A stretch of 64,000 nucleotides of DNA from contig CAVWYO010000001.1 of assembly GCA_963759235.1 (NCBI GenBank), forward strand, positions 186,001 to 250,000. Reading direction: 5' to 3'. How positions within the stretch are numbered: the stretch's first letter is position 1; each line of letters opens with the position of its first letter. The notes beneath the pieces are model-generated. The model was not told the origin of the DNA. It worked only from the letters and a program-made list of their open reading frames with translations, and searched no databases. This DNA comes from Bauldia sp963759235 (lineage in GTDB: Bacteria > Pseudomonadota > Alphaproteobacteria > Rhizobiales > Kaistiaceae). Below are positions 41,517-51,280 of the stretch, one piece after another. The position numbers and the translations under genes are program-made.

Positions 41517-42032
41517 ATGATCCTCATTGACGAAGAGGCGCCGGCCGATGCCGGCGCCCGGGAAGTCCTGCTCGACCGGGTGATGCCCGACCGGGCGTCG
41601 AAGCCGTCGGAACGCCTTCGCCAAGGCAGGCTGCCGGCCGCCGGCCTCTCCTTCGTCGCCCGCGACGGCGACCGCCTCGTGGGTTCCGTGCGCCTCTGGC
41701 AGGTGAGCGCCGGCGGCCGCCCGGCGTTGCTCCTCGGCCCGCTCGGCGTCGAGCATCGGCTGCGCGGCAAGGGGGTCGGCGCCGGGCTGATGCAGGTCGC
41801 GCTGAACCGGGCAGCGCTTCTCGGCCACGCCGCTGTAATCCTGATCGGCGACCCAGAATACTACGAACGCTTCGGCTTCGTTGCCGACCCGACGAGCGGG
41901 CTCGTCATGCCGGATCCGGTCGAGCGCCGGCGGTTCCTCGGGCACGAGCTGGTCGGCGGCAGCCTGAAACGCGCCGAGGGACAGGTCGCTGCGACGGGAA
42001 TAGTGGTCACCGGGCTGCGGGAAGCGGCGTAG
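41517..42032 (+). CDS. GNAT-family N-acetyltransferase
   Basis: The 171-residue protein has the GNAT acetyl-CoA loop as LGVEHRLRGKGVGAGLMQVA (R-x-x-G-x-G/A) and a YYERFGFVADP end strand. It starts 10 bp after the ODC gene and is probably cotranscribed. Substrate is unknown; N-acetylation of a polyamine or related amine is possible by context only. Confidence 0.88.
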   Translation: MILIDEEAPADAGAREVLLDRVMPDRASKPSERLRQGRLPAAGLSFVARDGDRLVGSVRLWQVSAGGRPALLLGPLGVEHRLRGKGVGAGLMQVALNRAALLGHAAVILIGDPEYYERFGFVADPTSGLVMPDPVERRRFLGHELVGGSLKRAEGQVAATGIVVTGLREAA

Positions 42033-42039
42033 GCCCCCG

Positions 42040-42534
42040 ATGCGACTGCTTCTCGCTCTTTGCTTTGCCGTCCTCATCGTCCCGGCCGCCGGGGCACAAG
42101 CCCCCTACTTCCACGCCGAACGCGGTCAATGGACCGTTTACGCGGGCGCCGCAGCCTGCCGGGCGCTCAACCGTCCGCCGGAGGACTTCAATGCCTCGCC
42201 CTTCAACGCCTTGCAGATCGCTGCCAGGCCCGGGAACGCCATTGCGGTCGAAGTCTTCTTCTGGCCGGGTGCAGTCGATCCCGGCCGCGACTACGACCTC
42301 AGGCTCACCTTCGCCGGCAAGAGCCCGACGACCCTCAAGGCCCGGCCGACGCTCGGCGACTACGCGCTTGCTTCCACCGACGAGACGGGTCTCTGGCGGA
42401 GCTTCCAGGATGCGAAGGCACTCAAAGTTGCCGTCGGCGGCGAACCGGCGCTCGTCCTGCACTTCGGTCTCGACGACATGGACTGGGTCCTGAACGCGCT
42501 CCAGTCCTGCGCCGAGCTATTGCCGAAAAGCTGA
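42040..42534 (+). CDS. secreted protein of unknown function
   Basis: The 164-residue protein has a clear signal peptide MRLLLALCFAVLIVPAAGAQ with cleavage after AGA. The mature part carries two cysteines, AAACRALNRP and LQSCAELLP, that could form a disulfide. I do not recognise a named domain. It begins 7 bp after the GNAT stop, so it belongs to the same transcript as ODC and GNAT. Confidence 0.78.
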   Translation: MRLLLALCFAVLIVPAAGAQAPYFHAERGQWTVYAGAAACRALNRPPEDFNASPFNALQIAARPGNAIAVEVFFWPGAVDPGRDYDLRLTFAGKSPTTLKARPTLGDYALASTDETGLWRSFQDAKALKVAVGGEPALVLHFGLDDMDWVLNALQSCAELLPKS

Positions 42535-42580
42535 TTGCATATCCCTGGCCACATGCGCCACCTCGGACACGCAGCCGCGG

Positions 42581-43213
42581 TCACAGTGCTCGCTGGAACG
42601 ACAACCCAAGCAGGACGCATACGACGGGGAAGAGAAGGCCGTAGCCGACGACGCCGATCATCCTCCAGTTCAGATCTCCGACCGCCGGTCCGACCAGGCC
42701 GACCAGGCACAAGGCGCCCGCCACGATCAGTCCGACGCGAACGGCCGCCTCAAGCCCGCCGCCCCTGAACGCCGGGGCCGCAAAGAGCAGGGACAGGCCG
42801 AAGAACAGGTGCCACGCGGCGAGCTCCATCGCGTAAAGCAGCGACGGCCATTCCCAGCCGAAGACATAACGAAAATCGGGCATTGCGGCGGGATCGATCT
42901 GGCGGCCGGCGGTCAGCTGGACGACGTGCACGGTCATGGTGAGCCCGGCCATGACCGCCATCCACACCAACGCCATCAGGCTGGAGATTCGCGCCTCGGC
43001 CGGCGCAGACTGGTGAATTGCGGCGATCAGCGCCACCTGAAGCAGGCCGCTGATGGCCGTGAGAATTTCAGCCGCCGCGAGATATGGCTCCACGGGAACG
43101 CCGACGGCCACGCCGCCGGCGAAGAGGGTCGCGATATACACGGCGTAGAGCGCGGCGAGCGCCCAGGCCGACCACATGCCGAGAAGGAGGATAGGACGAG
43201 GCCCGGTCATCAT
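42581..43213 (-). CDS. multi-pass membrane protein of unknown function
   Basis: The 210-residue protein has about six hydrophobic helices, for example LLGMWSAWALAALYAVYIAT, ISGLLQVALIAAIH and VGYGLLFPVVCVLLGLSF. There is no motif I can name. It is on the opposite strand to the preceding ODC operon and stands alone. It resembles small DUF-type membrane proteins with no known role. Confidence 0.72.
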   Translation of the reverse strand: MMTGPRPILLLGMWSAWALAALYAVYIATLFAGGVAVGVPVEPYLAAAEILTAISGLLQVALIAAIHQSAPAEARISSLMALVWMAVMAGLTMTVHVVQLTAGRQIDPAAMPDFRYVFGWEWPSLLYAMELAAWHLFFGLSLLFAAPAFRGGGLEAAVRVGLIVAGALCLVGLVGPAVGDLNWRMIGVVGYGLLFPVVCVLLGLSFQRAL

Positions 43214-43282
43214 CGTGCCAGCAATCTGAGGCCGCTATCTTGCGCGCGCCGGAACGATGACGTCCAACGGGGGTTCAGCCGC

Positions 43283-44272
43283 TCACCCCTGCCCCAGCGC
43301 CGACTGCTCGGCCGCGATCCGATCCATCACCCGGTCGAGCTCGTGTAGCTCCTGGCTGGCGGTCGCGTTGCGCTTCTTGAAGTGGGCGATCGACTCCTCA
43401 AGGATCGTCGGCAGGTCCTCGGCGCAGGTGAAGGGCCCGACGACGTTTTTGATCTTGGTGTTGTCGAAGAGCGCCGACCAGCTCTTGTCGCCGGTGAGCG
43501 GCCCCTCCCAGGCCGGATGGTAGCGCACCAGCGTGTCGGTCGGCACATGCACGATTTTCGCCTTGACGCCGAGGCCGGCGGCAACCGCATTGGTGATCTC
43601 GTCCCAGGTGAACCCGCGGTCATTGGTGATCTGGAAGTCCTCGCCGAGCGCCGCCGGGTTCGCGAACAGCCGCACGAACGGCACGGCGAAATCCGCCGAG
43701 CGCGTCAACGTCCACAGCGACGTGCCGTCGCCATGAACGAGCACCGGCGCGCCGCGGAGGAGCCGCCGCGCCACCGCGTCGCCGTCGCCGAACGCCATCG
43801 GCATGCCCGTACGGACCGTATGGCTCGGTCGGACGATGGTCCACGGCATGCCGGTTTGCCGGCGGATCATTTGCTCGCAGGCGATCTTGTTGCGGCTGTA
43901 CTCCCAGTATGGGTTCTCGAGCGGCGTCCGCTCGGTGATGATGTAGTGCCGGGCTGGCTTCTGATAGGCCGAGGCGGAGGAGATGAAGATGTATTGGCCG
44001 GTACGGCCGGAGAAGGCGTCGATATCCTTCGCCACCTGCTCGGGCCGATAGGCGCGGAACTGGCAGACCACGTCCCACAACCCCTCGCCCAGCCGCGCAT
44101 AGGGGTCGGCATCGTCCATGTCGCCGACGATCGTGGTTACGCCCTCTGGCAGGCCGATGCCGGTCCGTCCGCGATTGACCACGCTCACCCGGTGCCCGGC
44201 GGCCAGCGCCGCGTGCACCACCGGCAGCGATATCTGGCCGGTCCCGCCGATGAATAGAAGGCTGAGTGCCAT
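43283..44272 (-). CDS. NAD-dependent epimerase/dehydratase family protein
   Basis: The 329-residue extended-SDR-type protein starts LSLLFIGGTGQISLPVVHAA (nucleotide-binding GGTGxI), and has YIFISSASAYQKPARHYI and YWEYSRNKIACEQMI, the YxxxK site. It lacks clear specificity residues. It is upstream of and on the same strand as the M3 peptidase, but with 78 bp between them in the opposite order, so operon membership is uncertain. Confidence 0.86.
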   Translation of the reverse strand: MALSLLFIGGTGQISLPVVHAALAAGHRVSVVNRGRTGIGLPEGVTTIVGDMDDADPYARLGEGLWDVVCQFRAYRPEQVAKDIDAFSGRTGQYIFISSASAYQKPARHYIITERTPLENPYWEYSRNKIACEQMIRRQTGMPWTIVRPSHTVRTGMPMAFGDGDAVARRLLRGAPVLVHGDGTSLWTLTRSADFAVPFVRLFANPAALGEDFQITNDRGFTWDEITNAVAAGLGVKAKIVHVPTDTLVRYHPAWEGPLTGDKSWSALFDNTKIKNVVGPFTCAEDLPTILEESIAHFKKRNATASQELHELDRVMDRIAAEQSALGQG

Positions 44273-44349
44273 CGAATTCCCCCCTTTTGTCCAATTTTCG
44301 ACTCGCGCTCGGGCCCCCGGGCCCAGAGGCCCACACTGGCCCGGCCGCC

Positions 44350-46404
44350 TCAGGCCTCGGCGAGGCCGCGTTTCCTCAACAACGCCTCCGCCGTCGGCAT
44401 GCGGCCGCGGAAGCGCATATAGGCTTCTCCCGGATCGCGAAGGTTACCGGCAGAATAGACGTTTTCGTAGAGCCGCCGCGCCGTCTCCGGGTCGAAGGGA
44501 TCGCCCGCCTCCTCGAAGGCGGCGAAGGCGTCAGCGTCGAGCACCTCCGACCACAGATAGCTGTAGTAGCCGGCGGCATAGTGGTCGCCGGCGAAGATGT
44601 GCAGGAAGTGGGGGCTTCGGTGGCGCATGGCGACCACCTCCGGCATGCCGATCCGCCGCAGGATCGCCTGCTCGAAGGCGACGACGTCCAGTTCGTCCAC
44701 GTCGCTCGCCAGATGCAGGTCGAGGTCGACCTGCGCCGAGGCGGTGTACTCGACCGTGGCGAAGCCCTGATTGAAGGCGCGCGCCGCCAGCACCCGGTCG
44801 AGCAGCGCGTCAGGGATCGTCTCGCCGGTCTCGAAGTGGACCGCGAAGCGCTTCAGCACCTCCGGCTCCTGCAGCCAGTGCTCGAAAAGCTGCGAGGGCA
44901 ATTCGACGAAGTCGGTCGCCACATTGGTTCCCGACAACAGCGGATAGGTGACGTTGGAGAGGAGGCCGTGGAGCGCGTGGCCGAACTCGTGGAAGAGCGT
45001 CCGCGCGTCGTCGAGGGAGAGAAGCGCCGGCTTCCCGGCCGGCGGCTTGGAGAAGTTCGTCACGTTGACGATGATCGGCCGCACGTCGCCGTCAAGGCGG
45101 TGCTGGCCGCGATAGCCGCCCATCCACGCCCCGCCCCGCTTGGCGGCCCTGGCGAAATAGTCGCCCATGAAGAGCCCGAGGAAACGGCCGTCGCGATCGC
45201 TTGCCCGCCAGACCCGAACGTCGGGATGGTAGACGGGGACGTCGGCGACCGGCGCGAAGGAGACGCCGAACAGCTTGCCGGCGGTCCAGAAGGCGGCCTC
45301 GATCATCCGGTCGAGCTGAAGAAACGGCTTCAGCTCCGACTCGTCGAAATCGTAGCGGCGCTTGCGGAGGCGATCGGCGTAGTGGCGCCAATCCGCCGCC
45401 GCCAGCGTGAAATTGCCGCCCTCCTCGGCGATCAGCGCTTGCAGGTCCGCCGCCTCCTCCGCAGCCAGCCGCGCCGCCGGCCGCCACACCGTGTCGAGCA
45501 GGTCCGCCACCGCCTCCGGCGTCTTCGCCATCGCGTCGGCGAGGTTGAAATGCGCGTAGCTTGCGGCCCCGAGGAGCCGGGCCCGCTCGTGGCGGAGCCG
45601 GATCATCTCGGCGATCAGCGCCCGATTGTCGGTATCGCCGCCGGTCTCGCCGCGCTGGCTCCACGCCTCGAAGGCCTTGTCGCGAAGGTCGCGCCGGGTC
45701 GAGAACCGCAGGAAGGTCTCGACGCTCGACCGGGCCAGGGTGATGACGTATTTGCCGGCGAGACCACGGTCCTCGGCCGCCTGCGCCGCCGCGGCCCGCG
45801 CCCATTCGGGCAGGCCGGCAAGATCGTCGGCACCGTCGAGCACCAGATGCCACGACGCCTCGTCGGCGAGCACGTTCTGGCCGAACAGCGTGCCGAGCGT
45901 GGCGAGCCTTTCGTTGATCTCGGCGAGGCGGCGCTTGCCGGCTTCGTCGAGCCCGGCGCCTGCCCGGGTGAAGATCGTGTGGTAGCGCTCGAGCAACCGG
46001 CGCTGCTCGGCGTCCAGCCCGAGACGGTCCCGGGTCTCCCACAGCTTGGCGATCCGGGCGAAGAGCGCGCCGTTCAGGTAGATCTCGTCCGAATGGCGGG
46101 AAAGCACCGGGGCGATCTCGCGTTCGACCGCCTGGATGGGATCGCTGGTGTTCGCCGATGTCAGGCCGAAGAACACCCGCGCCACCCGGGCGAGCGGCAT
46201 GCCGGACTTTTCGAGCGCCACGATGGTGTTGTCGAAGCCCGGCTCGGCGGGATCGGCGGCGATGCGGTCGACGGCGCCGCGCTGGGCGGCCATGGCCGCG
46301 TCGAAGGCCGGCCGGAAGTGCTGCGGCCCGATCCGGTCGAAGGGCGGCGCGCCGAACGGCGTGTCCCAGGGGGCGAGCAGCGGGTTTTCGGTTTCGGGTG
46401 TCAT
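44350..46404 (-). CDS. M3-family metallopeptidase (peptidyl-dipeptidase Dcp/oligopeptidase A type)
   Basis: The 684-residue enzyme has the zinc motif TLFHEFGHALHGLLSN (HExxH) with the downstream glutamate in FVELPSQLFEHWL. No signal peptide is present, so it degrades short peptides in the cytoplasm. Other M3 blocks are KPALLSLDDARTLFHEFGHA and HLLRYSYLWS-like AAGYYSYLWSEVLDADAFAA. Dcp and OpdA cannot be separated safely by eye; size suits both. Confidence 0.93.
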   Translation of the reverse strand: MTPETENPLLAPWDTPFGAPPFDRIGPQHFRPAFDAAMAAQRGAVDRIAADPAEPGFDNTIVALEKSGMPLARVARVFFGLTSANTSDPIQAVEREIAPVLSRHSDEIYLNGALFARIAKLWETRDRLGLDAEQRRLLERYHTIFTRAGAGLDEAGKRRLAEINERLATLGTLFGQNVLADEASWHLVLDGADDLAGLPEWARAAAAQAAEDRGLAGKYVITLARSSVETFLRFSTRRDLRDKAFEAWSQRGETGGDTDNRALIAEMIRLRHERARLLGAASYAHFNLADAMAKTPEAVADLLDTVWRPAARLAAEEAADLQALIAEEGGNFTLAAADWRHYADRLRKRRYDFDESELKPFLQLDRMIEAAFWTAGKLFGVSFAPVADVPVYHPDVRVWRASDRDGRFLGLFMGDYFARAAKRGGAWMGGYRGQHRLDGDVRPIIVNVTNFSKPPAGKPALLSLDDARTLFHEFGHALHGLLSNVTYPLLSGTNVATDFVELPSQLFEHWLQEPEVLKRFAVHFETGETIPDALLDRVLAARAFNQGFATVEYTASAQVDLDLHLASDVDELDVVAFEQAILRRIGMPEVVAMRHRSPHFLHIFAGDHYAAGYYSYLWSEVLDADAFAAFEEAGDPFDPETARRLYENVYSAGNLRDPGEAYMRFRGRMPTAEALLRKRGLAEA

Positions 46405-46449
46405 GGGGCCTCCGGAGGATTTCCTCTCATATAGGCCCTCCCCCGATTC

Positions 46450-47715
46450 TCAAGGAGTGCTTGGCGGCAAAAGGCCGGCCGCCAGCTGCCCGGTGATCTC
46501 GTCGAGGGCGGCGGCGAGCTGCGGATCGGCGCCCGCCGCGTAGCGGACATCGAAGGGCACGACGAGGTCCGGCTCGACGCCGACGCCCTCGAGCCGCTTG
46601 CCGTCGACGAAGACGTCGGCCACGGCCAGTTCCAGGAGGCTGTCGTCCGGCAGCAGGAAGCCCCGGCCGGCCAGCACATTCGCCGCCGTCCGCGTGCCGA
46701 TCAGCCGGACGCCGTTGGCCTTCAGGGCATAGGCGAGAATCTCCATCCCACTCCGCGTTCCTTCGTCGATGATGGCGATCATCGGCTTCCGCCAGCGGGC
46801 GTGGATAAGGCTGGTGTCGCCGTCGTTGGAAACCATCGTCATGTCCGGCGAACCGCCGACGAAGGTGTCGGCAGCGTCGGCCGGCGCGCCGCCCCAGCGG
46901 CTGCGCAGATCGAGCACCAGCGCATCGGCGCCGGCGAGCGGGCCGGTCAGCGCCTTCTCGATGGTGTCCTTCACCTCGCGCTCGGTATAGGACCAGATGC
47001 GGAGATATCCGATCCGGTAGCCGTTGTGCTCGATGATCTCGGCGCTGTCGGCGATTGCCGAGACGAAGGTATCGCCTGGCGACAACATCTCGACGGCGGC
47101 GGTGATCGCGATCGGCTCGGCGCCGGCCTGCCGGCGGATCAACAGGCTGGCGGTTCGGCCGGCCTTGTCGCGGAACGAGCCGATCTCGGTGAAAGGCTGC
47201 CCGTCGACCGAGAGGATCTCGTCGCCGGGCAGCAACCCGGCCTTGTCGGCCGGGCCGCCGTCATAGATGTCGGTCACGAAGGTGTGGCCGCCAATGTCCG
47301 CCGTGGCAATGCCAATTCCGGCATAGGCCACCTCGCCGTGCGGCGGGAAGAGCGCCTCAAGCCGGTCGCGGAGCCCATAGCGGAACACATCGGTCAGCTC
47401 GTAATAGGCGAGCTGGTCCGGAACGAAGTGGCCGGTATGCGATGCCTGCAAACTGGCAAGCACGAAGTCGATGGCATCGTCGGCGACGGCCGGACTGGCA
47501 TTGGCGAGGTCGGGCAGATTGCCGACGGTAACCGCCACGGCATCACGAAAGCGGTCGAGCTGTCCCGGCGCGTAGAAGTTCTCCTCGACCAGCGCCACCG
47601 TCCGGTCGAAGACCGGGTTGCCCGATTGGACGGTCTCGGCCTCGGCAAGCGAGACCGACGCGAGGAGGACGAGCAACAGAAGCGCGGCTGTCTTGCGAGG
47701 GGATTTCATCGGCAT
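46450..47715 (-). CDS. S41-family peptidase (C-terminal-processing type), secreted
   Basis: The 421-residue protein has a signal peptide (about residues 1-27, ending LAEAE), a PDZ domain (about 145-205; GGPADKAGLLPGDEILSVDG) and the S41 catalytic domain with DALVLDLRSRWGGAPADAA and IAIIDEGTRSGMEILAYALK. The nucleophile position S is retained in TRSGMEI, although the usual small-residue context GSASASE is changed. The ATG at 47715 follows AGAAGGG. Periplasmic proteolysis is likely; the altered context calls for caution. Confidence 0.86.
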   Translation of the reverse strand: MPMKSPRKTAALLLLVLLASVSLAEAETVQSGNPVFDRTVALVEENFYAPGQLDRFRDAVAVTVGNLPDLANASPAVADDAIDFVLASLQASHTGHFVPDQLAYYELTDVFRYGLRDRLEALFPPHGEVAYAGIGIATADIGGHTFVTDIYDGGPADKAGLLPGDEILSVDGQPFTEIGSFRDKAGRTASLLIRRQAGAEPIAITAAVEMLSPGDTFVSAIADSAEIIEHNGYRIGYLRIWSYTEREVKDTIEKALTGPLAGADALVLDLRSRWGGAPADAADTFVGGSPDMTMVSNDGDTSLIHARWRKPMIAIIDEGTRSGMEILAYALKANGVRLIGTRTAANVLAGRGFLLPDDSLLELAVADVFVDGKRLEGVGVEPDLVVPFDVRYAAGADPQLAAALDEITGQLAAGLLPPSTP

Positions 47716-47877
47716 TGGCCCTTCTTCGGCGAGAACCGCCCGGGGTCAGTAGATATGGCCGCCGGGCGACTTGTCGACTGCATTCGTCGCCGGCGAATGA
47801 CACGCCCGGAGTTGACCTCGCCGGGCGTTCCCGCAATGAACGGGGATTGCCTGGGAAATCCGGAGGAGACCACAAAA

Positions 47878-49314
47878 ATGGCCGGCTGGCCGACTTACGG
47901 AACAATCGACGGGCCGATCGTGATGATCGGCTTCGGTTCGATCGGCAGGGGGACGCTTCCCCTGATCGAACGCCATTTCGACTTTGACGCCGGACGCATG
48001 GTGGTCATCGACCCGGACGATTCGGGCCGCAAGCTCCTCGACGAGCGGAATATCCGCTTCATCCAGCAGAAGGTCACCCGCGACACCTACCGCGAGGTGC
48101 TCAACCCGCTGCTCACCGAGGGGAGCGGCCGCGGCTTCTGCGTCAACCTGTCGGTCGACACCTCGTCGCTCGACATCCTCCGCCTCTGCCGCGAACGCGG
48201 CGTTCCTTACATCGACACGGTCGTCGAACCGTGGCCCGGCTTCTATTTCGACCGCTCGGCGGGACCCGAGGCGCGCACCAACGCCGCACTCCGCGATACG
48301 GTGCGCCAGGAGAAGGCGCGAAATCCCGGCGGCACCACCGCAGTGTCCTGCTGCGGCGCCAATCCCGGCATGGTGTCGTGGTTCGTCAAGCGGGCGCTCA
48401 TCGACATCGCAGCCGACACCGGCCACACTTTCACCGAACCCGGTCCCGACGACCGCGACGGGTGGGCCCGGCTGATGCGCGACCTTGGCGTCAGGGGCAT
48501 CCACATCGCCGAGCGCGACACCCAGCGCTCGCGCAATCCGAAGCCGATGAACGTCTTCGTCAACACCTGGTCGGTGGAGGGCTTTCTGTCGGAGGGCATG
48601 CAGCCGGCGGAACTCGGCTGGGGCACCCACGAGAAGTGGCTGCCGGAGAACGGACGCCTCGAGGCGATCGGCGCGAAGGCCGGCGCCTATCTGCTCCAGC
48701 CCGGCGCCAACACGCGGGTCCGCAGCTGGTGCCCGACGCCCGGGGCGCAATACGGCTTTCTCGTCACCCACAACGAGTCGATCTCGATCGCCGACTATTT
48801 CACGCTCAAGGAAGGCGACGCGGTCGTCTACCGGCCGACCTGCCACTACGCCTACCACCCGGCGAACGACGCGGTGCTCTCCCTTCACGAGCTGTTCGGC
48901 CGGGCGGGCAGGATGCAGGACAAGCACCACATCCTCGACGAGCACGAGATCGTCGACGGCATCGACGAGCTGGGCGTGCTCCTCTACGGCCACGGCAGGA
49001 ACGCCTACTGGTATGGCTCGCAGCTTTCCATCGAGGAGACCCGCGATCTCGCCCCCTATCAGAACGCCACCGGCCTGCAGGTGACCTCGGCCGTGCTCGC
49101 CGGCATGGTGTGGGCGCTGGAGAACCCGGAAGCCGGCATCGTCGAGACCGACGAGATGGACTACCGGCGCTGCCTCGAGGTCCAGCTCCCCTATCTCGGC
49201 CCGGTCAAGGGCACCTACACCGACTGGACGCCGCTCGCCGACCGTCCCGGCCTTTTCCCCGAGGATATCGACGAGAGCGATCCCTGGCAGTTCAGGAACG
49301 TGCTGGTGCGATAG
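47878..49314 (+). CDS. hss: homospermidine synthase
   Basis: The 478-residue NAD-dependent enzyme makes sym-homospermidine from putrescine units. The N-terminal Rossmann motif is IVMIGFGSIGRGTLPLIERH (about residues 14-33). Other conserved parts are NPGMVSWFVKRAL and YGFLVTHNESISIADYF. ATG 47878 follows GGAGGAGACC; in-frame codons upstream stay open for about 1 kb, but this sequence is antisense to the S41 peptidase gene and not homologous. The substrate putrescine would come from the ODC encoded upstream. Hss is typical of Rhizobiales. Confidence 0.95.
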   Translation: MAGWPTYGTIDGPIVMIGFGSIGRGTLPLIERHFDFDAGRMVVIDPDDSGRKLLDERNIRFIQQKVTRDTYREVLNPLLTEGSGRGFCVNLSVDTSSLDILRLCRERGVPYIDTVVEPWPGFYFDRSAGPEARTNAALRDTVRQEKARNPGGTTAVSCCGANPGMVSWFVKRALIDIAADTGHTFTEPGPDDRDGWARLMRDLGVRGIHIAERDTQRSRNPKPMNVFVNTWSVEGFLSEGMQPAELGWGTHEKWLPENGRLEAIGAKAGAYLLQPGANTRVRSWCPTPGAQYGFLVTHNESISIADYFTLKEGDAVVYRPTCHYAYHPANDAVLSLHELFGRAGRMQDKHHILDEHEIVDGIDELGVLLYGHGRNAYWYGSQLSIEETRDLAPYQNATGLQVTSAVLAGMVWALENPEAGIVETDEMDYRRCLEVQLPYLGPVKGTYTDWTPLADRPGLFPEDIDESDPWQFRNVLVR

Positions 49315-49383
49315 GGAGCCGGCTGGCCGGGGCGCGCCGTCTGGTGCATTTTACTCCGGACAACCAGAACGGCAGGGAAGGGA

Positions 49384-49578
49384 ATGATGCTGGCCCGATG
49401 CACAATCGCCGTCGCCCTGCTGGGCTGCCTTGCCCCGAGGGTCGCTGCCGCCACACCGATCACCGCCAGGGACGGCTCCGGGACGGTCTATCAGCTCAAT
49501 GACGACGGCACCTGGGCAGACCGTCATCAGCGGCGATGTCCCGAAACCCAGCAAGGCTCTCGCCAGTCTTCATGTTGA
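49384..49578 (+). CDS. small predicted secreted protein
   Basis: A 64-residue frame begins with a plausible signal peptide MMLARCTIAVALLGCLAPRV and AAA, then GTVYQLNDDGTWADR. It is followed by a basic, Cys-containing tail that looks out of place. AGGGAAGGGA precedes the start. It could be a truncated or frameshifted gene: the tail does not resemble normal coding sequence. Function unknown. Confidence 0.45.
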   Translation: MMLARCTIAVALLGCLAPRVAAATPITARDGSGTVYQLNDDGTWADRHQRRCPETQQGSRQSSC

Positions 49579-49834
49579 GCTCCGGCCGCGCCCAAGCCGT
49601 CGGCCTCGCCGCCCCACTAGTACCCCTTTCGGCCCCCGCCGAAGAGCGCCCGATTTCCCTCCCAGCCAAGACTCCTTTCCCTCCACGCCAAGACGTCCGA
49701 GCGCGCCCGGCTTTATCCTCGGCGCTGGCGGCGGATCTCTCGATGTCTGGGCCTTTCGGCCCGTAGCTGCCAGGCGTGCTTCCTGGTAAGCATTCGTTAG
49801 ATGTCGTCGACCGCCGCAGACTAGGAGGAGCGTT

Positions 49835-51181
49835 ATGGGGTTCGTTGCATCACAAGCCACCGACATGACGCAGATCGGCGCACAGATACAGGCGTTTTTC
49901 CAGCACGCCGCGACCGTTGCCGATTCTCAGACAAGCACCCTTGCCTCATACCATAACGATACGCTGAACGAGAGCCTGACCATCACCGGCGATAACATGA
50001 CCCAATTCGTCGGTTTCCCCGCAATGGGCACGATCTATACCATCGAGTTTGACGCGCCGATTGGGACCGTCGCCTATACATTCTCTTTTTCCAACTTCGT
50101 CATCCCCGTACACTTCGACCAAGATTTCTTTGCCGATCTCCTGGCCGGCGGCGACACGATCACCGGATCGGCTTTCAACGACGTGCTGATAGGAGGCGCT
50201 GGCCACGACACGCTCGATGGCGGCGACGGGATCGACACCGTTGACTACAGCAAGGAGACCGATTCCGTCTTTGTGATCTTGAACGGCGCCACCGATGCTG
50301 GCGTGTCGATAAACCTCATTCCCGCCGACACCGTCCGCAACATCGAGAACGTCATTGGCGGGTCTGGCGACGACCATCTGACCGGCGATGACGGAAACAA
50401 CGCGCTTTACGGCGGCGGTGGCGACGATGTGCTCACCGGCGGCGAAGGGACCGACGTTCTGAACGGCGGCGCGGACAACGACACGCTGATCGGAGGCCTT
50501 GGCCCCGACGTTCTGGACGGCGGCAGCGGTATCGATACGGCGAGCTATGCCGAAGCGGCAAGCGCGGTGATCCTCAACTTCGTGACGGAGGTCCATGGCG
50601 GCGAGGCGGCCGGCGACCAGTTCGACAGCATCGAGCGCTTCGTGCTGTCCCCGTTCAACGACAAATTCACAGGCGACACGCAGCCGGGCGACGTCGACAC
50701 CGTCTTTGCAGGAGCGGGAAACGATGTCCTCACGGGCGGCAACGGGACGGAGATCTACTTCGGCGAGGCCGGCAATGACACGCTGAAAGGCGGTGCGGGC
50801 AAGGATACCCTCACCGGCGGCTTGGGTCGCGACAAGCTGACCGGCGGCGCGGGGCGCGATATCTTCGACTTCAACAGCGTCTCGGAGACGAAGAAGGGCG
50901 CCGCCAACCGCGACGTCATCACCGACTTCCACCACGGCAATAACGTCACCGGCGACGACATCGATCTCCACGACATCGACGCCAATACCCACAAGGGTGG
51001 CAACCAGGCCTTCCACTTCATCGGCAGCCAAGCCTTCCACTCGCATGGCACACACCATGTCTATGGCGAGCTTCACTACAAGAACCATGTCCTGTCGGGC
51101 GACGTGAACGGCGACGGCAAGGCCGACTTCGAGATTCACGTCAACGTCTCAAGCCTCGCGAAGGGTGATTTCATCCTCTAA
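49835..51181 (+). CDS. RTX (haemolysin-type calcium-binding repeat) protein
   Basis: The 448-residue protein has an N-terminal part of unknown fold (about residues 1-100), then about 13 GGxGxDxLx nonapeptides in two blocks (about 105-235 and 285-350), such as GGAGHDTLDGGDGIDTV and GGGGDDVLTGGEGTDVL. Its C-terminal region contains DVITDFHHG and HVNVSSLAKGDFIL, typical of type I-secreted RTX proteins. It has no Sec signal and no enzymatic domain that I recognise. Export by a type I system is expected, but no such system is in the window. Confidence 0.92.
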   Translation: MGFVASQATDMTQIGAQIQAFFQHAATVADSQTSTLASYHNDTLNESLTITGDNMTQFVGFPAMGTIYTIEFDAPIGTVAYTFSFSNFVIPVHFDQDFFADLLAGGDTITGSAFNDVLIGGAGHDTLDGGDGIDTVDYSKETDSVFVILNGATDAGVSINLIPADTVRNIENVIGGSGDDHLTGDDGNNALYGGGGDDVLTGGEGTDVLNGGADNDTLIGGLGPDVLDGGSGIDTASYAEAASAVILNFVTEVHGGEAAGDQFDSIERFVLSPFNDKFTGDTQPGDVDTVFAGAGNDVLTGGNGTEIYFGEAGNDTLKGGAGKDTLTGGLGRDKLTGGAGRDIFDFNSVSETKKGAANRDVITDFHHGNNVTGDDIDLHDIDANTHKGGNQAFHFIGSQAFHSHGTHHVYGELHYKNHVLSGDVNGDGKADFEIHVNVSSLAKGDFIL

Positions 51182-51280
51182 TGGCTCGGGCGCGCAGGAC
51201 TGCCTTGCGAAGAAGTCCACCGGGCTTCGAGCCAACAGCGAAGTCCCTCCCTGAACCCGGAAACGAGCGCACCTTGACCG

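Noticed and set aside
46801..47877. Extension of the homospermidine synthase frame by about 360 codons upstream
   Set aside because: This part is antisense to the S41 peptidase and shows no homology. A good ribosome-binding site and the conserved N-terminus set the start at 47878.
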